The notes below the pieces were generated by a model. That model had not been told where the DNA came from, did no database searches, and saw nothing but the letters and a program-made list of their open reading frames with translations. A program made the position numbers and the translations under genes. This document shows, piece after piece, positions 8,101 through 17,600 of a stretch of 49,293 bases of DNA. The stretch is from a virus, in IMG/VR virus record IMGVR_UViG_3300021368_002262, positions 1 through 49,293 of that record; one strand, written 5' to 3'. The number at the start of each line of letters is the position of its first letter. The first letter of the stretch is position 1.

Positions 8101-11100
8101 ACAGTACCGTTGAATTCTGTTGCACCAGTAACAGTGAGTTGAGCACCGAAGGTTACATTGTTATCAACATTCAAGGTAGAGTTCAACTCGGTATGACCAT
8201 CAGCAGTCAGAGTTCCTTCAATGTTGGTATTACCAGTTACATTATCGACAAAGAACTTATCGGTTGTGCCGTTTCTAACAGCGAAGTCTGCATCAACATC
8301 AACAGTGCCGTTGAACTCAGAGTTGCCAGCAACGTCAAGTGTGCCTTGAATATCGGTATTACCAGATGCACCAAGGACAGAGAACTTAACTGTATCACTA
8401 CTGTTCTTTTTACCAACGAAGAATCCTTCTCCAGAATTGACAGCACCAACATGCAAGTTTTGGTTAACACCAGCACCACCAAAGACTCTTAAGTTAGAAG
8501 TGTTGGAGTTTGAGAATGTAGGGTTGTATGCAGCAACAGAAACATATCTTAGTTTGTATCGGACAGACAGATAGTTTCTTAAACCATAATTCTCAGTTGC
8601 GTCTTCTTGCTGGTTGAAGTCACCGTTAAGGAAGATATCGCCATTAAACAATACATCTTTCTCAAAGTATCCACCACCATCAACTCTTAATGCACCATAA
8701 TCATTATTTTGAATGGTATGAGGAGCACCAGATAGAATATCAGGTTCATCTACAGATTCAAGATGAACTAAACCAGAAATATTTGCGTTGTTATTAAGAT
8801 CAAGAGCACCTGTAAGAGTTGTGCCTTGAGTTACTGCAAGAGTACCAGCAACAGATGTGTTACCCGAAGCAGCAACAACATTGAACTTGTTAGTATTAAC
8901 ATTAAAATTGCCAGTTACATCTAAGATACCAGCAAGAGATCCATTACCAGTTGTAGATTGGAACTCAACCTTAGTAGTTCCACTACCATTATTCAGTTGC
9001 AGAGTCTTAGATGCACCCTGCAGAACCATATTGTCGTCGAAACGAGAGGTGCTGTTAGCACGGAAAGTGCCATCGATGTCAGTATTACCACCAATATTAA
9101 CTGCACCAGTGATACCAACACCACCAGCAACTACTAAGTCACCAGTTGTGTTGGAAGACGATGCCGTTCCAGTAGTTAACTTAAGGTTACCAGCAGTAAT
9201 ACCAGAAGCAGTACCAGAAAAGACTTCGGAAGAATTTGTAGCAGCATGAAGGAAAGTATAACCACCTTCATGACCAGCCAGATCAGTATAGTTAGTATCC
9301 CAACCATAGAAACCTAAACGTGCTTGTGAATCGTAATATCTAAATTCAACACCACGATCCTTGCCATCATCAGATGAAGGTGCAGTATCACCGCCAAGAG
9401 TGATGATAGGATCATCTAATGTAGTAATTGTCGAATTGACTGTAGTGGTTGTACCATCAACTTGAAGATTACCACGAATTGTTACCAGACCACTGACATC
9501 TCTGTCATCATTCGGGTCGATAAAGATATCACCAGTACCACCAATATAGTTTGCCTGTAATCTCAGGTCTTCAATATGAACTTTACCACCAGAGGCAGAT
9601 GCATCAATATCAACAACATCTTCTGCACTGATAGTAACTGTGCTTGTGCCAGAACCAGAATTCGTAGAAAGGATACTAAGGTTTCTAGCAGATCCAGAGT
9701 TTTGTGTCAGAGAGAAGGTAAGGTTACCATCCCCAGACTTATCCAGTGTCTGAGCAACTGCTCCATCAAGAGTAATATCAGGATCAGAAAAATAGGAACG
9801 GACGTTGACATCAATCTCACCAGCGCCACTGTCCCCTGTATTATTAGCGCCAAACAGTAAGTTGCCACTAGTATTATTGATCTTGATAAAGTTGAGACGA
9901 TTGAAACCAGTATTTGCTGTAGAGGTTGTAAGTTCATTATCAAGTTCAAAGTTCTCTACTGCATTACCATCAGTAAAGATGAGTTTATTGTTCTGAAGTT
10001 GTGTATTATCAACACCTGCTGCAGCAATAGTTACATGACCCGCTGCGGAGACATCGAAATCCTCCTGTGCAAAACTAGCCAGTCCCTTCTGTTCCGTGCC
10101 TTCAGCCGCGAGGTAGCGCCATCCTCCACTATCGCCACTGGAATGAGTAGGAGCACCAGCACCAGCACTAATTGATTGCAGTGCTTGATAAACTTTGGAT
10201 GCATTTGTAATGATATCATATCTTACATAAGCAGTTGACCCACTGTAAGCTAGGGCAGTTGTACCTTCAACTGCTGTAGCAATGGGTACAGTTGTAGCAG
10301 ATGTAAGGCGACCATATGTATCAACACTAAATTTTGTTGCATTAACTGTCTGAGAACCAGCTACAGATGTCAGGGATTCAGTATTATAATCACCAGATGA
10401 TACTGTTGTTGTAATCAGATCAACAGTTGGATTACCAGAAACACCATCACCATTGTTAATAGAAATTCTACCAGGAGTTCCAGTAACTGTTCTGGTCTGC
10501 ATGTTACCACCAGATGCTCTAGCAAGCATACCAGTCGTAGTAAGACCTGCAATCGCAGCAAGGTCGAGGTCATATGGTTGAGCAGACTGACCTTCTACAT
10601 TACCATTCAGATTATATGCTGCAAGTGTAGAAGGAGTTTCAGCATTACTAATTCTACCCTTTGCATCAACAGTGACCTTTGTATAGGTTCCTGTTGCACT
10701 TGCAGTACCATCGTAATGTGGCAGGGTGGAGATTAGATCCAGTGAAGCATTAATTGTAATGTTGGTGGATCCATCAAAAATGGCAGAACCTGTAAGGTCA
10801 TCACCTAAAGTGATCTGTCTAGAAGATGCAAGACGAGCAGCGGTTGAAGCATTACCGATTAAGGTTGCTGTAATCGTACCTGCAGAAAAATTACCATCAG
10901 CATCTCTCTGTACAAGAGTATTTGCCGTATTAGACACAGATTCAACTGGTCGTTCATATCTCAGCGTGTTCCACGCCGATACGCCGTCACCAATTTTAAA
11001 TCGACCCGTATCGAGTTCGATCCCTAATTCCCCTTGTGCAAGGGTTGGGTTAGAGTTTGCCCATTCTTGAGCGCCACCACGCCTTAATTGAATTCTATTT

Positions 11101-11105
11101 GCCAT
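5109..11105 (-). CDS. 1,998-aa tail-fibre-like structural protein (wac-position)
   Basis: A long, Gly/Thr/Asn-rich repetitive protein. The N-terminus MANRIQLRRGGAQEWANSNP, then LAQGELGIELDTGRFKIGDG, is the short attachment-type motif seen at the head of many phage fibres, including those with an Mtd N-terminal domain. Two copies of a domain around TLDDPIITxGGDTAPSS / DRGVEFRYYD occur near residues 550-645 and 1222-1310. Between and around them lie 'GGxGIxxNLxVGG' and 'NSTLNVDNNVTF'-type short beta repeats. Residues about 1575-1770 carry 44-residue tandem repeats and four YTxAR-type motifs, and the last about 215 residues are GSGY-type beta repeats. There is no S74-type chaperone end. It occupies the place of T4 wac upstream of gp13. 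It is likely a fibre or whisker, with the receptor unknown. Confidence 0.85.
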   Translation of the reverse strand: MANRIQLRRGGAQEWANSNPTLAQGELGIELDTGRFKIGDGVSAWNTLRYERPVESVSNTANTLVQRDADGNFSAGTITATLIGNASTAARLASSRQITLGDDLTGSAIFDGSTNITINASLDLISTLPHYDGTASATGTYTKVTVDAKGRISNAETPSTLAAYNLNGNVEGQSAQPYDLDLAAIAGLTTTGMLARASGGNMQTRTVTGTPGRISINNGDGVSGNPTVDLITTTVSSGDYNTESLTSVAGSQTVNATKFSVDTYGRLTSATTVPIATAVEGTTALAYSGSTAYVRYDIITNASKVYQALQSISAGAGAPTHSSGDSGGWRYLAAEGTEQKGLASFAQEDFDVSAAGHVTIAAAGVDNTQLQNNKLIFTDGNAVENFELDNELTTSTANTGFNRLNFIKINNTSGNLLFGANNTGDSGAGEIDVNVRSYFSDPDITLDGAVAQTLDKSGDGNLTFSLTQNSGSARNLSILSTNSGSGTSTVTISAEDVVDIDASASGGKVHIEDLRLQANYIGGTGDIFIDPNDDRDVSGLVTIRGNLQVDGTTTTVNSTITTLDDPIITLGGDTAPSSDDGKDRGVEFRYYDSQARLGFYGWDTNYTDLAGHEGGYTFLHAATNSSEVFSGTASGITAGNLKLTTGTASSSNTTGDLVVAGGVGITGAVNIGGNTDIDGTFRANSTSRFDDNMVLQGASKTLQLNNGSGTTKVEFQSTTGNGSLAGILDVTGNFNVNTNKFNVVAASGNTSVAGTLAVTQGTTLTGALDLNNNANISGLVHLESVDEPDILSGAPHTIQNNDYGALRVDGGGYFEKDVLFNGDIFLNGDFNQQEDATENYGLRNYLSVRYKLRYVSVAAYNPTFSNSNTSNLRVFGGAGVNQNLHVGAVNSGEGFFVGKKNSSDTVKFSVLGASGNTDIQGTLDVAGNSEFNGTVDVDADFAVRNGTTDKFFVDNVTGNTNIEGTLTADGHTELNSTLNVDNNVTFGAQLTVTGATEFNGTVDVDANFAVRNGSTDKMTVASSTGNIATDGTLVVQGQTTINDSLIVDAANELLSVRNGSGVAKFEVDTDNGNTNIIGTLTVGDATQINDTFGVSGVTTLTANSQQTLTGTYAADGAFRLTGGAGIGKNLAVGGAARIYGATEINGALDLNNSADISGALVTHDDVTITADNKFFKVQNGSAADKFTVDTDNGNTTIAGTLGVTGDLTASSDLTVTGNLTVNGTTTTVNSTVTTLDDPIITVGGDTAPSSSDGKDRGVEFRYYDGSAKIGFFGFDRSAQQFAFLTSATNNSEVLTGTDGALRAGSLNLTGSGTSLDVDANANIDGTLTVDGQITSQVSSGPALVIPTTDKINNLNADLLDSMTTASANTASTVVNRDSSGNFAAGTITAALVGNASTATTLETARDIILEGVVTGTVSFNGSANVSITTSYSDADITALAAMTGTGFVTRTADNTYARRTLAVTASSGITLTNADGVSGNPTINVASTSNNSANNLVLRDASGNFAAGVITAALTGNVTGTVSSIANHDTDALSEGTTNLYFTNERVDDRVDALIVAGTGITKAYNDSAGTYTLTVTQADIDTDNVTEGSTNLFTTAARTRTHFTYGTGIEHDGSGALSVTQADINTDNVTEGSTNLFTTAARTRTHFTYGTGITHDGSGGLSVTQADINTDNITEGSTNVFYTDARFDTRLAAKTTANLAEGSNLYYTDARADARVAAATGANLSLANKTTSDLAEGTNQYYTEARVQTKLDNAFEQLRAMLNNLATTTTLVLNLSGDPTPGAVVTTSVANGGGGGFSAGTAVATTGGTGSSLTVNTTVVGGVITAAAVNAGGSGYLVSETVTVTNPNAGKVLSFNLATLTGGTGYTTGTALATTGGSGSASLTVDITASAGAITNVTINNGGTGYVAGETITIVQAGGAGGTVDIATVATNATLTLTDVTTMEVGATVTGATSGTTGVITALGTNQITVDNVDGFFKKGEVISANDVTTLTISSFA
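6082..6371 (-). repeat. 132-base (44-residue) tandem coding repeat in fibre gene
   Basis: Equivalent blocks start at 6082, 6214 and 6346, an exact 132-base spacing. Each encodes a run like TEGSTNLFTTAARTRTHFTY followed by GTGIxHDGSGxLSVTQADIN. Two full copies are near identical and a third is partial. The repeat is in frame, so copy-number change would keep the protein intact. Confidence 0.85.
7175..7440 (-). repeat. Second copy of duplicated 'TLDDPIIT...GVEFRYYD' domain
   Basis: Encodes TTVNSTVTTLDDPIITVGGD, then DRGVEFRYYDGSAKIGFFGF, ending in a SEVLTG / RAGSLNLTG turn. It parallels the block at about 9165-9455 in the same gene (TLDDPIITLGGD, DRGVEFRYYDSQARLGFYGW) with a few deleted residues. 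It is an internal duplication within the fibre protein. Confidence 0.8.
9165..9455 (-). repeat. First copy of duplicated 'TLDDPIIT...GVEFRYYD' domain
   Basis: The partner of the block at about 7175-7440. This copy carries an extra NYTDLAGHEGG segment before the conserved SSEVFSG turn. The order TTVNST / TLDDPIIT / GGDTAPSS / DRGVEFRYYD is preserved. Confidence 0.8.
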
Positions 11106-11142
11106 TTTTTACGACAACTCTATAGAGATAATGCTTCCAAGT

Positions 11143-11149
11143 TATTTAT
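11143..11149 (-). promoter_or_regulatory. Putative T4-type late promoter for the fibre-like gene
   Basis: Minus-strand ggcATAAATAactt in the 78-base intergenic gap, about 38 bases before the ATG of the 1,998-aa gene and directly downstream of a terminator-like hairpin. Terminator then promoter marks this as a transcription-unit boundary. Confidence 0.7.
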
Positions 11150-11156
11150 GCCATTA

Positions 11157-11181
11157 AGAAAGGGGGACTAGCGCCCCCCTC
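11157..11181 (-). terminator. Putative intrinsic terminator
   Basis: The minus strand can form a stem AGGGGG/CCCCCT (11175-11180 with 11161-11166) around an 8-base loop (GCGCTAGT), followed by TTCTT. It lies just after the TGA of the 75-aa gene. The GC-rich stem stands out in AT-rich DNA. The U-tract is short, so leakage is likely. Confidence 0.65.
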
Positions 11182-11183
11182 AC

Positions 11184-11411
11184 TCATTCTGCAGAATCTA
11201 CTTCATCAACTTCATCAGGAGGATGGGAAGCGGTTTCTACCTCCTGAGGATTGTAATATTCTAGTGCTTCAATTGCACCTTGAAGTTTAAGTGCAGTCGT
11301 TTCATTTTCTTTGATTTTTGCTGCTAATTGCTGATTTTCTTCAATCAATTTAGTAAAACGCTCTTTGAATTGTCGGAGCATTTCAGGTTGAGCAACTTGT
11401 TCAATCGTCAT
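11184..11411 (-). CDS. 75-aa coiled-coil protein, unknown
   Basis: A small acidic protein beginning MTIEQVAQPEMLRQFKERFT. Residues about 12-52 form a continuous heptad-rich helix (LIEENQQLAAKIKENETTAL) that should be a coiled coil. The tail is acidic and disordered (DEVDEVDSAE). It overlaps the upstream 83-aa gene by 11 bases and is followed by a hairpin terminator, so it ends a transcription unit. Its position between the DUF4815 structural gene and the fibre gene suggests a small assembly or chaperone factor. That is inference. Confidence 0.72.
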   Translation of the reverse strand: MTIEQVAQPEMLRQFKERFTKLIEENQQLAAKIKENETTALKLQGAIEALEYYNPQEVETASHPPDEVDEVDSAE

Positions 11412-11652
11412 GATGTTTACTTTGATTTTGGACTAACGTTAGTAAGAGTGACTTGATATCACCCATTTCAGATTTTAACTGAGAAACCTCTTTTTGTAAA
11501 GTGTCTTTCTCAAGTTTTTCTTTTTGGCGTCTATTGTAAGATGCCATATATTTATCGTAGTCGGATTTATTACCATTCACGATAGCATTAGAGGAGGGAT
11601 CTCTAAACCATCCCTCCTTTCCCTCAACGGGAATCAATTCTTCATTTTCCAT
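11401..11652 (-). CDS. 83-aa conserved small phage protein with C-terminal coiled coil
   Basis: Begins MENEELIPVEGKEGWFRDPS and continues with NAIVNGNKSDYDKYMASY, then a charged helix (about 42-75) reading LEKDTLQKEVSQLKSEMGDI. The pattern of a short globular RDPxSNAIVN segment followed by Tyr-rich and coiled-coil parts is familiar from T4-like phages, where such small proteins sit among the tail and virion genes. Its ATG overlaps the stop of the 2,445-aa gene as TAATG, and its end overlaps the 75-aa gene, so all three are translationally linked. Function unknown. Confidence 0.75.
   Translation of the reverse strand: MENEELIPVEGKEGWFRDPSSNAIVNGNKSDYDKYMASYNRRQKEKLEKDTLQKEVSQLKSEMGDIKSLLLTLVQNQSKHHDD
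11549..11555 (-). promoter_or_regulatory. Possible late promoter inside the 83-aa gene (weak)
   Basis: ATAAATA on the minus strand, about 140 bases before the 75-aa gene. It is inside coding sequence and could be chance. Confidence 0.2.
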
Positions 11653-14600
11653 TAGGTAGCGAGAGCAATAGCACGAAGGTCAGCGATGAGAGGAATTCTT
11701 GCTTGGTTTGAAGATCTCATTACAATCTTGATTTGGAATGCATTGAAATTCAAACCACTTACCTCGTAGTAATAATCCTTCCAAAGAATTTCTTCTGATG
11801 GGGAGGAATCATACTGTAATGGCAATGCCATTAATGTCCAACCAGATGAATCAACATCCTCATTAGTACCAGAGTTGAATACTCTATAATAAATTCTAAC
11901 TTCTGCTTCAGGAGGACGTGACATCTGGAAATCAACTCTCAGAGATCTAGATTCTCTGATCAGTCTTGCAAGACGGGTGATATAAACCGCATCATTCTGA
12001 TCACCGAAAGGCAGAGTGGATACATCTTGAGATGTGTCAATCTGCGATTGCTGACCATATGCATCAGGACCACCAGGCCACTTATTGATTCTATTTGTTG
12101 TTGTGATTAAAGAACATCTGTCAAGATCCACAACAGGAGAAAGTGTGCTCTTCTCTGTAGAAAGATCAATCAGCATATTGAATGATTTTTCACCACTCAG
12201 TTTTGCTAACTCATTAACCTCAGAACAAATCATTCTGGGATTATCAAAGAGATTCCAGTCATTCAATGTAACAGGAACATATGTTCCATCGTTAACAAAG
12301 GATGCTTGATCGACAGCAGTGCTGCCGTCACTGATAGATGTTGCACTAGTAGTATTTACCCTTGCAGTAATATCGGTTTCTGGGAGATCCATAACCGAAA
12401 TAGAAGGTGTCAGAGTCTCAAACTGAACATTCTGTGTTGCAAATACAGCGTTACCACCACTTCTAATGCCGTTGTTAGCAACGCCAGTGATATGTAACAT
12501 ATAAGTATCCAACCAAGGGCAAGAAATACTTGTGTGAGTTTTATTGATATCGATCAGAGGAATACCATCCAAGTTATAGCACTTAACTACTGCACCAGAA
12601 GCATGAGTTGCTTCAGTTGTGCCAGAAGCACCTCTACCAGAGGTTGCCACCGTGATTGTCTTACCGTCAGAAGAGATAGCAGAATATTGAATCAATTCTG
12701 TTCCAATCTGAATATATCCAGGGTTGGTATTGCTAATGGCAGCACCATTAACAATTTTATGGAACAGTGATGCATTAGCAACCGTGATTGATGTAGCACC
12801 AGTTGCAAGTGCGCTGGTAAGCGTAGTGTCTGAAATCTCAGATACAACACCTTCAATATTGACATTATTTGATCTGTTATGCATACCATGGTTTCTATGA
12901 TATACCAGAACTTCTGTTTGATCACTATCAAATGTTGGTGCTGCAGTTAGATATGCTCCGAAAGAATCACCAGTTTCTGCAGAAGAAGTGACAGTTGCAG
13001 ACCAACCACCAGGTTCTGACAGACTTTCAGCATCAGTAAATGCACCAGTAATATAATGGAGAACCAATGCGTTTGTTCCATTCCAGGTTTTAACAATACC
13101 AATAGAATTAGAAGTTGCACCAGTAACAACATCACCAACTTCCAATGTTCCTGAAGCACTACCAACAACCATAGTTGCAATTGCTTCGGAAGATCTTACC
13201 AAGTAAGTATTAGAAGTTCCTTGTAACCAAGAACCACTTGTATCTGTAACAGTAATTGTGTCAGATACACTACCAGATGTAGTTGTTGATATTACAGTTG
13301 CTTGAGCAGCACTGGTTTGCTGGAGGAGACGAGCACCTTGACTAAAGGTATATTGACTGCTAGCAGCTCCAAGAGATAAAACTAACTTAGGTTTAATAGT
13401 TTGAATGGGATTCTCAATCAATCTATGAATGCCGTTATTACCTTTACCTTGAGGAGTGTTATCCAGAGAAACAGTACCTGTTGTAGATGTGAAGTTAGCA
13501 CGATAGATTGTAAACTTCAGATCTTCATACTGGTCAGCAGTCCAGGTAGATGCGTTCTGAGACTTAAACAGAACACCAGCATAGGGTTGTTCAGAGATCG
13601 TTCTAGTTCCAGTTACATCAACATCACCCATTCTAGAGATCCAAACCTTATATTCGTTAGAGTCGGACAAGAGAACGAAGCAATATTCAACAGATGCCTT
13701 AATATAAACAGGAGCCTTGAATGTGAATCTGGTAGGAACCGCAGCACTTTCAGAGATTTCAATATTATCTGGAGTAATAGTAACATCAGAGAAAGGTAGA
13801 ATGGTCTTGGTAGGATAACCATTTTCCATGGTTCTGATCTGCATCGAGATAGGAATATTAGTATCCTTAGTGTTGAAGAAAATATCAACACCCGTCAAGA
13901 ACATGCCACCCTCTTCCTCAACAATAAAGGATTGTGCGAGAGGGTCATACCAACCAATCTGACGTGTTTCAGTTCTAGTTGTTTCAACAACTCTATCTTC
14001 AGTAACAGTATCTCTAACAATCTCTGCATTTCTAACTGCCAAGATATTCTCACGGACAGTTTGCAGAGTACCAGTTGCAGAATAAGTTGTATCCGCAGAA
14101 GAATCAACTGCACCAGGTGTCTTACTATTTTCGTCAGAGGTTGTAAATCTGAATGCACGAGTACCAGTTGCCCAGCGGGGATTTGCGTCATTCTTCGGAG
14201 AAGGAATGAACAAACAACCTTGAATATTACCAACGTTATCAGTCAGAAGACGACGATCTCTTACAACTGCAACGGCACCCGAAGTTTGACCAACCAAAAG
14301 TTCGCCAACTTGAACGTTACCGAAGTAATCAGGAGATACAGTCTCAGAAATTGCAGTAATATCGTGATTCAGATATTCAGTTTGGGAAGAGTATGAGGTG
14401 GGAAGTGCTTCAGTACCCTTACCATAAGGATTAGTTTTATAACCATCATCAGGTGCAACAACTTTAAGTTGGCAACCAGAAGTTTGTCCAGTAACAGTTT
14501 CACCTACAACAAAAGGAGTTTCATTTGTTCTGGAATCAGTTGTCGAGTTCTTGATAATCTCAATAACCTTAGGTGTAATGTAATTAGTAACAGCAACACC

Positions 14601-17600
14601 ATCAAAGAATGCATAGAATCTAGTACGAGGTTTCATACGATCAACATTGAAACCGATGTTACGGGAACGGATCCAAGGAATTGAACTACGAGAAAGAACC
14701 TGATCACCTAAAGATCTACGCTCAATCTTAGGAACAATTCTGGTACGAATACCTTGACGTGCCTGGTTGTTAACAACACGAACAGTACGACGTTCGTGGA
14801 GATAGAACAGACCTTGACGACGCTGACCGTGACCAAGAGCACCCAACTGACGACCAACACCAAACGTACCAGATGCAGATCTAGTTCGTGATGAAGAAGT
14901 TACTGTTTCACCAGTCCAGTTAGTTTGCCAGGATCCCCACTGAATAGGAGCAAAACCATTCTGATCAACCTGAAGGTCTCTAGAAACGGCAGAGAAGTCA
15001 CCTTCGACGTTCTCTACACGAGCAGGAAGACGCTCAATATCAATCCAGTCATCAGATGCAGGAGTTAGGTCAATACGACCAATAAAGGTAAAGACGTTGA
15101 ATGGGTTAACATTCTCAGTTCTGGATGCATAAGGTTGAGTTACAACCGCAACATTATCATAAGGAAGCATGACAACGTTACCATCAGTCTTAACGACATT
15201 AGTAGAGGTGGTTGCATTGAATTGCAGACCAACGTTTGTTGTATAGTGTTGTGCTCTTAATTGACCTTCTCTAAAGTCGAGAGAACACTTATAATCGGGA
15301 TTAAAGACATCACCAGTTGTGTGATCAGTGAAGTCATCAACAACATAACCATTCTTCAGACGGTCGAAACCATTTTCATCATAGGTCTTAGTATTATCTG
15401 CTTGAGACTCAAGCATAGACAATGAAGTGTAGTATTCGACGTGAGTCAGTCTCTGCTCTAGGTCGCCAATATCCTTCATGGTATAACGACGTAGATTTTC
15501 TGTAGTAATCAGAATATCTCTTTCAGGATCAAATACATATGGTTTGTACTCGATTGTTGCCAGGAGCATCGAGTTTTGTACATGCGGAGGTGGGATCAGA
15601 GCGTATCCAGAAACACCTTTGGAAACTCTCAGTTTGCCATCATGAGAGAGATACAACTTGTCAATTCTAGGCAAATACCAAGAGTAGTCTGCACGGAATG
15701 AAGAATTAACCTGCATGATATCAAAGATGGTAGAACCTGCTGATCCACCAGTTGTATCAAATACTCTCGAAACAAAGTCGAAAGTAGTACAGTTAACATA
15801 GAAAGGAGCACCAATTGTACCAGAACCGTTTCTCAGTTCTTTAACAGCAGGACGGAAGTCGATTTGATCTCTAATAAACTTAATAGAACCATCCAGTTTA
15901 TATTGAGGAATCTCTTTAAAGCTGATACCACTGTAAGATTCTGCAGAGAAGTAATCACCAGAAGATGCATGTGACAGGTAATCAAAAATTACCAACAGTC
16001 TTCTAGTGGGAGAAACGGTAGAAGGAAGTCTAGTAAGTCTAGAAACGTCATAGAAGTTAGTTCTCTGACCTGCTTCTAAAGTAAATTGATCTGTAATTAC
16101 CTTAGACCCTGCAAAAATAGAATCAGCAGCGTCATCGATAATACCTGTAATAGCATCACCACTGCTATTAAATCCATTAATTGTTTCACCTTGAATGAAA
16201 GGAATCTCATTCAGAGCAACGTAATATAATTTCAGATCTGCGTTAGAGAATGAAATAACTCTACCTCTTGCACCAGAAGTCTTACCGACCATCAGTGTTC
16301 CAGCAGCAAAGAATGTAGATTCTGTCAGAACAACATATGGTGCAGATGCATCATTATCATCGAAAGATTCATAAACTGCATGAACCCTATAGACATCATT
16401 AACACCAAATGAAATTTCTTCGTCCTGCACTCTAGTGCCATACAAAGAACTGAATGTCAAACCTGTTGGTTGTTCAATAAGATCTTCAAAAGTCTTATAA
16501 ACCTTAAGTGCCTGCATCTTAGATGCGGTCTTGAGTTTCTTAGCAACGGTATTCTTAGATACCAGAGCAGTTAAAGTAACAGTTGCAACGTTTCCAAGAC
16601 CAGCGACTGTAAATGATTGATTATTTGCACCGAAAGTCGCAGTAAGGTTACCAGCATCAACTTGAGCATCGATATCAATATTCTCACCGTTGGAATATGT
16701 ACTAGAGCCACCATTAGCAATGACAGTCAGAATATAATTATCCGAAGACAAAGCAGCAAAAGACTCTGTTTCAGGTACAGTAAATGTAATAGAACCAGTT
16801 GTTACAGTTTTAGATGCAAAGTTTCTGTATACAAAGAAAGATTCGTCATCCAGAGACTTCATTACGTCTTCAGGAAGGTCAAACGAAAGTTCTCCGTTTT
16901 GATAATCCTTTTGGAAGATGAAAGGACGCATCCTCACCATCTCACCATATTCACCATCAGCAACACTACCAACCATCAAAGATTGATCTAATGCTGCAGT
17001 TTGATTTGTGTAATCAAAGACAACAGCGTTAGCATTGACGGTGGATTTTTTGTTTGTGGCAGTTACACCGATAGCAGTGGGATCAACTCTCTTAACACGC
17101 AGTGTGTTAGTACCCTCAAAAGTAGAAAGTGTTGGAGTTACGACATCACCAGGTCTAAGATCTTTCTCAAATCTTGTACGGAAACCTGTCAGTTCATCGT
17201 CCGCTGCCTGATCAACATCAATAGTCGATGATTCAATGGGTCTGGAATCATTCAAAATCCAGTTTGCACCAAATCTAATTGCTTGACTACTGTTTTTACC
17301 AAAGCAAGATCTAGTATCACTTAATTGATAAGAGAATGCTGCTTCAAGAGTACCAACATCTCTACCATTAACTTGAAGGATCTCACCGTTAGAGAATACA
17401 CCATTTACTTGTTCAATATAGATGTAATGAGATCCATTACCAGTATCCGCAATATATCCAGCAGCGCCAGATGTCTTACCTACAATTCTTGTACCTACTG
17501 TATATGTTACTGGGTTTGCAATGTTCAGAACAGTAAACATCTGAACATCATACAACCAAAGGTCATATACACCACCAGTGACAGTAGGATTGACGCCAAA

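Noticed and set aside
5109-11105. Diversity-generating retroelement, because of the Mtd-like fibre N-terminus
   Set aside because: No reverse transcriptase, no template/variable repeat pair and no C-type lectin fold at the C-terminus are visible; the N-terminal motif is common in ordinary phage fibres.
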